A stretch of DNA of 64,000 bases from the NCBI GenBank assembly GCA_003952965.2, contig CM025852.1:5130123-5194122 (forward strand). Direction: 5' to 3'. A program made the position numbers and the translations under genes. Source of the DNA: Morella rubra. Its lineage: Eukaryota > Streptophyta > Magnoliopsida > Fagales > Myricaceae. Positions 56,421 to 64,000 of this stretch are shown here, piece after piece. Every line of letters starts with the position of its first letter. Within the stretch, counting starts at the first letter, position 1. The notes below the pieces were generated by a model. It had not been told where the DNA came from and did no database searches. It saw only the letters and a list, made by a program, of their open reading frames with translations.

Positions 56421-56853
56421 AGTAATCAAATTATTTAAATTATTTATTAAATTATATTAAGAAATTTCTTATTTAAATTATATTTTTTAGCACTCTCCCT
56501 CGTGTGTATACGAGATTCTCTCCTAATTAGTAGGTCCAATATGTTTAATATTTGATTGATATTGGGCTGAAGTGGGCAACTATTAGAAAGAGATAAATTT
56601 TATTATTTGAATTTTGTGCTCTAACATGTATGTTGATGATTTTAAAGAGAAATAATCAACTTAATAATTACTAGTCCTAACAATGCATTTTCTCCACTGC
56701 TTATTTTTTTGTTGGTAATATGTGTGATTCGATTCAAAGCTCTTTGAATGTTGTAATTTTGAGGGGTTAATAGTATTTAGCACTTTAATCATCCATTATT
56801 ACATTTTTCTTGTTATACGTACATATTGCCTTAAAATTGTATGTTAGCCCAAG
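56421..56853. other. AT-rich spacer; nothing recognised
   Basis: No frame or repeat of note. Confidence 0.4.
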
Positions 56854-57119
56854 GTTGTTTTGCAAACAATCCATAATTGATTTTGATGATAACAAAAATT
56901 ATAAGTGCTTTGAAGATTTTTAGATTTTATCTTGTCATTCTACTATTTCTAAAATATATTTCAAAAGAGTGAGGTTATTTCTTTAAATTATTTTCTAAGT
57001 GTACTTGAACACCATTACATAAGTTGATAAGATCAATTTTTCATATTGTAGGTGTTTAAAGAAGTGTTGGAATGGATTGGACACTTTCAAGATGTTGATT
57101 TTTCTCTCTAGCACTTATA

Positions 57120-57303
57120 AGTGTCGACACATTGAGTGATGGTGTCAACACATTGCACTTGCTCCAGAATGCAAATTCATGGTGTCGACAGCATTTTCAG
57201 ACTAAGTGTTTCAATGTGTCGACACATTGCACTGTCTCCCGAGAGCAAAATTTCAGGCTAAGTTTAAAGTGTCGACACATGAAGACAAGGTGTCGACACA
57301 TGG
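57120..57303 (+). promoter_or_regulatory. cluster of TGTCGACA palindromes in LTR U3
   Basis: GTGTCGACACA or one-base variants occur at about 57121, 57148, 57182, 57217, 57270 and 57290, at 17-55 base spacing, 120-300 bases ahead of the TATA box. Repeated palindromes in this position are usual for enhancer binding sites. Confidence 0.6.
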
Positions 57304-57416
57304 TGCGAATTTGCAGAAATCCTGGAACGACGCCAACTCATTCAAAATGGTTCAAAATGACTTTGAAACCCCTCCAACGGTACAATAAAGCTACTTGAAG
57401 ACCCTTGAAGCCTAGA

Positions 57417-57435
57417 AGACTATATATAAAATGAG
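57417..57435 (+). promoter_or_regulatory. LTR TATA box
   Basis: ACTATATATAAAATGAGAT lies between the palindrome cluster and the GA-rich leader of the solo LTR. Confidence 0.65.
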
Positions 57436-58010
57436 ATAGAGAGAGAAAAAAATAGGATTTGCATCATCATTCAAAATCTATCCTTTATAAAGAGAGAAAG
57501 CTATATCCAAAGAAATCACTTGCTGATTCGTTCAAGACAAAAGCTTTCATTGTTGAATCTTCTCCTTTTGCTCTTCATTGACGACCTAGCCTCCAAAGAG
57601 AGAGAGATTTCTTGAAGAAGAGACAACACACTTGCTATTACACTTGCCCTAATTTCTAGAGAGAGAAAATGCTTTGAAGAAGAGGGAAAACCGCATCTAT
57701 CAAGAAAGCTTGTACACCCACCTACCAAACTTTAGCTTTCCTTTGAGAATCTTGTCTTCTTGCACTCTATTGAGCTTTTCACTTGCTTGATTTGGCTTTG
57801 AGCCAATTTTGATTGTAAAACACATTCCTACCTTGGGTTTTGGGATTTGTGAAGAGAGTTGTGAGCTTTCCCACTTAAGGAAGCAATATTCGGCTTAGTT
57901 GAGCCTTATTCATTATTGCTTATATTTTGCTTACATATTCTTTCATTGCATTTTTATTGTTAAAAAGGGTTATTTTTCAGATCTGTGTTTTTATCGAAAA
58001 AGGACTAAGT

Positions 58011-60795
58011 TTTGGTTGGGGTTGTTATTTAGACTCACATTGTAGTTAGTGCACAATTAGCATAGGTTATGACTTATGGCATCAGTGTTGAGGGGGACGT
58101 TTGGGCTCATTGAATAAGAAGAGAATCACATGATTTAGCAGCTGCATGCTCTAATGAGTTAGTGTTGAGGAACTTTTATTATTTGGCTTAATTACTCTAT
58201 TAGCCACTGGGGTATGCCTGGATCTCTGATTGGTCTCTAGGGTAATTTTCATCCTAAAATGTCCCTGAGAATGTATCCGGTCTTCAAATGACTATTCTGT
58301 TAAGTTGGTAGATGTGGTTAATGGAAATAATCTCACTTGTCTAACAAAGACACGTCAAACCCAATCCCCAATCGCCATGTGTCTCATTAAACTGCCAAGT
58401 CATATCTTGCCAAGGTGGACCGACATCCATTCACATTTCTACCACGTCACCTATCCGACACCACCTCATTTAACAAAAATGCCAAGTCATTTAAAAAATG
58501 GCCACCTAGAGAACTTTCATCAAAGGCCATCGAATTTGCCATCGTTCCATTTCAAAATCACCGCAGCATCTCAAATTCCTAGTTTCTTCACGAACCCTAA
58601 ATCCCAAACTTTTTCACCGAGTACCATTTTGCTCAACCATGTTCAAATACTTTGTAGACGTTCCATAGTTTTGGTGACTACCACTATTGAGGTTGCATGG
58701 AACAAATTTGCATTGTTGTTCTTCAGTGGACCAAATCCTATATATATTTTGATTTTGGTAGACATGTTTGAGTTGTTTAATCTTCTAGGACTTTTTCACT
58801 TGTGTTTATGGATTTTGTTGTTGAACCGAAACTTCTTTTATATGTTGTGACTGAAACCTCTTTTGTTGATTTTATTTGATATAATTAGGTTGTTAGGGAG
58901 GAGTGTGACGTTAATGCACATGAGGTAGATTTCTTTCTTCGTGTGGCTTACGTTTCCAAATATAATATGCTTTGGTTATGTGGGGTTATCTGTTTGTCTA
59001 CTTGTGCATATGCACATAGAGGCCACTGATGAGTGTACGAAAGTGCTTTCTAAATACCCTATTATTGGACTAAAATGTGAATAGAAATAATTGGAATTAA
59101 TGTGTATTCTTGAATTGAGTTTCTATTTACTTTGGGATACTCCTAAGCAGATTTTTATGTTTAATTTCAAGAGATTATAAAAGAGCAAGTCAAAGCCCAG
59201 TCAAATTCAAAGGACTCTCATTGGGTTGAGAGCAAAAAAGGCCTCAAACTCGGCTTGGCATCAATAGAGTCAGCTTGTCTTTTTTTACTTTCCTTTTTTT
59301 CCCTACATAGCTTCCGCAACACGCTGACACCATTGCTAATTTTTTGTTTCCATTTTCCTTGCTCTTCTGCAACAACAAGCCAACTCTTTTTGTTGCACAT
59401 CTTCTGCATCTTCTGCAATCATTTCTGCAATTCTTTCTTCAACTTTCATGTGAATTGTACTGTTTAATTTTGTTTTCTTTTCCATTTTCCCTGCACATTG
59501 TGGCATTGACGCCAATTCTAATGATATTACTAGTTATTGCTATGGAGTTTTTTGCTTACCCCTAGATGGGAGGAAATTCCCAAGTCTCATGATGAGTTCT
59601 TTATGCAGATGAGTACTGTTGAACTAATTTTGTTAAGGAATTCTTTTCCGCAATTAGTGTCCTAGTTGTCATGGTTTGGTTGGAGAGATGTTATGACTTG
59701 CATTGAGTTGTATGTCATTAGATGAACAGATTGTACCTGGGTTTAAAAGCACATTAAAAGATATATTTCAAGTTAATTCCCTACTTAATTCTCAAACTTT
59801 GGAACAAATTGCAGAGTATTCTGATGGTTGTGGTTGTGATGCTACTATGGGTTGCCTTTCTTACCTTTTTTTGTTACTACCACAACTGGGCCCTACCTTT
59901 TTTTTCTTCCCCTTTTTCTTTTGACAAGAGGCTGCAGGGGATGCATTTGCAATTTACTTTCTCTAGGTGAGAAGGTTCTATGGATTTGGAGTTGATAGAT
60001 ATTCACATTCTCCAAATCAACTTCCACACACAAAGCAACAATTGAGGGCAAACAATGCTCGGAATAATAAAAACAAAATTTCCAGGATAAGCAAGCTTTA
60101 GATGTTGTTCGATTTTTTCACATTCTAAGAATTTTTTGAATCCTTAGAATACACAAACCGAACATGTTTTTTAACATCACTTAAAAATAACTACAGCACG
60201 CATACCAATAAAGTTAACATCACCTAAAAATTCTCAAAACACAAAAAATTCTCACAATACACACTAACCGAACAACATCTTAGTAAAAGACTTCCTTAGA
60301 TAAATATAATGTCCCAAAAGTGGTAAGAACTTTGGTTTTTATGGTATATAGGTGGAGTCAATTGGTGCATATACTCAGGACAGTATGCCATGCCCATAAA
60401 TATTCGAAGTCTCATTCCCCAGTCCTTACTGTAAGCATCCAAATTTGACAATTTCAAAACCCATGAGGCCCATTCATTCAGCTTTATTTACCCTCAATAA
60501 ACATATCATCAAGAGGACTTATCTACCATGGTCACGAAATTTTTGTAGTTCACTTTTGATAGTGTCTCTATCTTAAGATTTTGAACAACCAATAGAACAA
60601 AAAATGAAAACCAACCCAAGATGCTCAATTTGTATCCTAGAAAACATACACGAAAATTACAAATCTCTAAATCCTTGAGATTTCCGTCAATGACCATGGG
60701 TTGGCAGCTTACCACGAGGATTACAACGGTGAAGACACCGATAGCTTCCATGGACGACTTTGCAGAGGAAGAATGGATAGCTTTGTGGAGCTGCA
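58011..60795. other. spacer; no recognised gene
   Basis: The plus frame at 58305-58850 (181 codons) has no domain and begins in sequence (58200-58480) whose style resembles foldback-element arms, but no partner arm was found. The minus frame ending at 60509 contains an apparent signal-peptide-like start (MEAIGVFTVVILVVSC, at 60752) just left of the CACTA element; no family recognised. The plus-strand phrase near 59500-59555 has an inverted counterpart near 63890-63945. Confidence 0.35.
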
Positions 60796-62372
60796 CACTA
60801 CAAGAAAAATCACTTTGGGTGTCAAAAAAATTTGTCACCCAAAGTGCCAATTTTGTCACCAAAGGTTTTGGGTGACAAAATCGACTTGTCACTTGATTTG
60901 TCACCTAAAGCCTGTCAACAAAGGTTTTAGGTGACAATTTTCATGTTTTGTCAGGTAAAAACCGTTCGAACAGGTTTTGCGTTGGAACGGCATATAACAC
61001 GTTCGAAAGGGTTTTTGCGTTGGAACGGCATATAACCCGTTCGAACGGGTTTCTATCTTTTCTGACAAATTTATAATTTCATCACAAAAAAGCCGTTCAA
61101 ACGGAATATAACCCGTTCGAACGGGTATTCTTTGTTTCTGACTTTTGTGACAAAATTTAAAATTTGTCACAAAAAGTAACTTTTTGTGACGAATTTTATT
61201 GTTATCACTAAAAACTATTTTTTGTGACATTTTATTTGTCATTACGAAAGGGTGACTTTTTGCCACACATTTTTTTAGTTACAAATTTTCTGAATAATTA
61301 TTTTATCCATTTGAAATTACGTTTCTGAAGTTCAAGAAATGTTTTAATTTTATTTTAAATAATGTACTCCAAGTTCAATAAGATAATAAGTAAAGATTCC
61401 AATATTAACAAAAGGAAATAAAATATATTAAATAAACATTATTCAAAATACAACAAAACAAAACATTACTACATAGCTATTGTTCAATTAAAATAAAAAA
61501 TAAATTGTTCCTGATCGAAATCCCTTCAATGGGTGAAATTGGTCATTTCCTATATTGCTCCATATTCTTTGCCATATGCTCCATTATTGCTCAATCACAT
61601 ATTTTGATCCTGAAATCCAATTATAGAACAATGTTACAAACAAACAACAGGATTAGAGAAAAATGAAACAATAGAAAATAGCAAGAAAATACAAGAGAAA
61701 ATAGTAAATTAAAAGGGACAACAGTTTCTTAAAACAAATAAGATCTCTTACCATTAGAAGTTGAGAAGAACGAATGGCCCCAGGTGACTACTTTTATTGG
61801 CATAAGCAATGGATTAATAAATACAATAGAAACTTCATTAAATATCTACACTCCAGCCAACATGAATAAATGAATTATAAATAGTTAAAATAACAGTTTT
61901 CAGATTCAATATATTTCTTTACTTATCATGAACTGGCTACATTGATCTTAAAGCTATGATCCTTAATTTCTTCTCAGTAAAACAAAGATCTCTATTTGCA
62001 ATAGAATTTTAGTGAGAAGCTACATGTTCAAGAAAGAAGAGCATTCAAAGCCCTCCTAAATGATTGAAGGAAATATTAACAACAATGTTCTGCACAAGAC
62101 ATTTGACAAGCTTAACCTGCGAACAGAAAGTTTGATTCTCAAATTACCAAACCATATAACCAATGGAAGGATAATCTTAGATGTACTGAACCAGAAAAAA
62201 AAATAATTCACTTAAAAATCAAACAAGACATTGTGTAGATATCATTAAAAGAGCAAATTACAGATATACAACGACCTGCAAGCAAGAATCCTACATTAAT
62301 GAACTCAGTGAACCCCTCTAACATAAATAAACAATAAGCATTTGATCACAAATGGAAGTCAGATCTAGATAA

Positions 62373-62508
62373 TCAATAAGCATTCCACCGAGCTTTGTAC
62401 CATAGGACGTAAGGTGGAGAAGGCTTTTTCATTTCAGGGCACCTCTTCAAGTTCTTCTCTTCCTTTTCTTGCTTCTTGTCTATCAAAGTTGGCCAACGAT
62501 GGGAAATT
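62373..62508 (-). pseudogene. HMG-box-like exon fragment inside the CACTA element
   Basis: On the minus strand a TTTGTGCAG acceptor-like site precedes an open stretch of 44 codons. It carries a basic lead (KKQEKEEKNLKR) and CPEMKKPSPPYVLWYKARW, then a stop. This pattern (Cys-Pro-Glu, basic pair, Pro-x-x-Tyr-x-Leu-Trp) resembles the start of an HMG box in plant three-HMG-box proteins, which bind chromosomal DNA. The helices that complete the box are missing. It is probably a captured host piece. Confidence is limited because only about 20 residues carry the match. Confidence 0.5.
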
Positions 62509-62821
62509 CTGCACAAAGCACAAGACAGGTACCAATCATACCAAGCCTAGTAAAATTTCTACCTGTTAGGGAATTAGAGGACAGAAATGGCACAAACCTT
62601 CAGAATCTCATTTCATCTTAAAGAATAAAAACGAGAAAAAAAAAAGAACACGTAGAATAGAAGAAAAATCCCGGACCCAAGCACTTTCATCCAGATTCCT
62701 CTAACATCAAACCAAACAACAACAGTTGCAATATTTCACCGTTGTCTAAGCAACCAAAATACAAGAAAAATCCCAGACCCAAAAAACAATTAGAATAAGA
62801 ACAATAACAAGAAGGTCAAGA

Positions 62822-63280
62822 AAGCGAACCACTGTGGGTTGAACTCCTTCAACTTCTGTAATTTTTTCAACTTCGTCCAGAAAGGGAATCATTGTTGCAA
62901 ATTTCCCAAATTATTCGCCGTATCAAAACCCTAACAAAACAAAAAATTGAAATGTTAGTAAAAGAAAGAATTAAATCGCAAAAAATAAGGTCAAAAGTGA
63001 GAAATCATGAAGGGAAAGAGAAGAAAGCATTGTTCATGGAGAGTCTCGGCCAAAATTGGAATCGAAGAGAGAGGCTCGGCGGATTGGAGAACCATCCATG
63101 GCGCCAGAAGCAAAGAGAGGAGCTGAGAGTGACAGTGGAGGTATAAGAAAGAGCAAGAGAGAGGGGGGATGAGAGAGCAGCAATAGAGGAAAGGGATGAG
63201 AAACAAGAACAAGAGCGAGAGCAGAGAAAGTGAGACTGTGAGCAAGAGAGAGAATTTGGAGGGGTAGGTCATGTGAAACC
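62822..63280 (-). pseudogene. 5' leader and first exons of a gene-like unit inside the CACTA element
   Basis: The minus strand from 63280 shows a CT-rich leader and ATGs near 63104 (MDGSPIRRASLFDSNF, then stop). Next is a T-rich stretch ending TTTTGTTAG at about 62935. A short exon-like part follows, with an ATG near 62893 (MIPFLDEVEKITEVEGVQP), ending at a GT site at about 62830. The layout suggests an exon-intron unit leading to the HMG-like exon at 62508. I cannot name the first exons. Confidence 0.4.
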
Positions 63281-63622
63281 GAAGAGCTTAATTCACTTTG
63301 AACTGGTCCGAACGTTATTTCATCGTGCGAACGGGTTGTTTTGGTGACAAGAGTTAAGTTTGTCACCTTGCTAAAACGTGCCAACACATAATTTCAACGT
63401 GTGAACGGTTTTTTTCTTCGTGACAAATGATGTTCGTCACCTTTTGGTGATGAAATTCAAGTTTGACACCCAACTAAAGCGTGAGAACGCATTTGGTGGA
63501 CGTCCGGATAGTTTTATTGGGTATTACTTGTCTTTAGTGACGAATTTGTTATTTTTGTCATGAACAGGCTATTTTTAGTGTTGAATTATACTCTGTCACC
63601 TAAAATTAAATTTCTTGTAGTG

Positions 63623-64000
63623 GCACCTGTCGATCAATCCGTCACCAGATCTTTTGCTCCTTTTACAGAAGGATGGAAACATTGAGGGAAGACAGAGAGA
63701 CGTAAAAAAAAATCAGACCACAAGGAGCAACGACGAAGGGTGAAGACGTCACCTGCAGGGAAAACGGACAAAAAAAAAAAAACCAATTTCAACGAAGTTG
63801 AAGAAGATTGCAGAAGCTGGGAGTATCCGACTTTGTCTTCATCATGGACAACTTTGTAGAGGAAGAACAGACAAAAACCATGAACATGAGAAGTTGTGGT
63901 AACTAAGAATATCATCAGAACTGGCATCAATGCCACAATGAACAACAAAAAAACGGATAAAATAAGTAAATTAAAAACGAAGTTTGCAGAAGACGTTCAG
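63623..64000 (-). other. right flank of the CACTA element; unrecognised minus-strand frame
   Basis: A 104-codon frame (63948-63634) starts with a hydrophobic stretch (MLFIVALMPVLMIFLV), but no domain is recognised. Part of it is repeated in inverted orientation near 59500. The phrase CATGGACAACTTTGTAGAGG (63844) also resembles 60750 on the same strand. Confidence 0.3.

Larger units (their letters stand above)
56854..58010 (+). repeat. solo LTR of SIRE/Maximus-type copia element
   Basis: It starts TGTTTTGCAAACAATCC followed by TTGATTTTGATGATAACAAAA, a start typical of SIRE-type LTRs. It contains a cluster of GTGTCGACACA motifs (57122-57301), a TATA box (ACTATATATAAAATG near 57419) and a CT/GA-rich leader. 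The 3' limit is about 58010. No primer binding site or Pol sequence adjoins either side. Confidence 0.7.
60796..63622. mobile_element. CACTA (En/Spm) transposon, non-autonomous, 2,827 bp, with GCA target duplication
   Basis: It starts CACTACAAGAAAA at 60796 and ends TTTCTTGTAGTG at 63622, a clean CACTA terminal inverted repeat. The flanks are GCA on both sides (60793-60795, 63623-63625), the 3-bp duplication of the family. Subterminal regions hold many copies of TTTGTCAC and of CGTTCGAACGGGTT-like motifs (60960-61130 and 63305-63500), the sort of repeat that transposase subunits bind. No intact transposase is present; a tiny minus-strand frame at 61543-61584 is too short to assign. An HMG-box-like exon lies inside on the minus strand. 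Confidence 0.95.

Overview
This window is nuclear DNA of a flowering plant, most likely a eudicot. The evidence is plant-type LTR retrotransposons of several clades (copia, chromovirus, Tat/Ogre-like gypsy, a TRIM), a CACTA transposon, long-TIR foldback elements, a tRNA-derived SINE, and fragments of plant gene families (LRR receptor kinase, S-domain-type receptor kinase, DUF1221 kinase-like protein, PMEI, HMG-box). No gene in the window looks intact. The species cannot be named from the sequence.

Layout. 1-1.86 kb: 3' end of a copia element on +, whose LTR breaks an LRR receptor kinase gene on - (1.86-2.46). 3.4-4.9 and 5.5-6.9 kb: two long inverted-repeat (MULE-like) elements; the second carries a non-TIR segment that looks like a captured 5' UTR and exon. 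7.57-8.56 kb: kinase domain of a second, tandem LRR receptor kinase pseudogene on -, cut by a possible hAT end. 8.7-13.9 kb: a decayed copia element on -. 14.6-22.5 kb: a gene-free block with strong G+T bias on +, interrupted at about 17.2-17.9 kb by a segment of opposite bias. 22.56-23.03 kb: a poly(A)-ended element on - with a 163-bp tandem repeat. 24.18-26.10 kb: a DUF1221-type kinase-like pseudogene on -. 28.5-29.0 kb: LINE RNase H tail on +. 29.86-30.16 kb: 148-bp tandem repeat. 30.2-30.5 kb: SINE-like tRNA-derived heads. 31.5-32.35 kb: direct repeat, one copy holding a MITE. 32.35-39.8 kb: a chromovirus (Ty3/gypsy with chromodomain) on +, with unequal LTRs and an extra ORF before the 3' LTR. 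40.8-43.27 kb: a MITE abutting a truncated gypsy element on -. 43.68-44.10 kb: a rearranged TRIM with an inverted LTR end and a perfect 5-bp target duplication. 45.2-52.05 kb: a segmental duplication carrying a PMEI pseudogene twice. The first copy is split from its flank by a copia fragment; the copies are separated by a MULE-like element and a Tat-like gypsy fragment. 52.9-53.2 kb: long-TIR MITE. 53.6-54.1 kb: S-domain-type receptor kinase pseudogene on +. 55.4-56.4 kb: a module triplicated in tandem, with exon-like parts and GTAAGT donors. 56.85-58.0 kb: a solo LTR of SIRE type. 60.80-63.62 kb: a complete non-autonomous CACTA element with GCA target duplication, carrying an HMG-box-like exon.

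The parts do not form a pathway. The window is a nest of insertions and decayed gene copies. Its main value is the readable insertion history: target duplications, a paralogous empty site, a segmental duplication that dates one insertion, and gene fragments carried inside DNA transposons.
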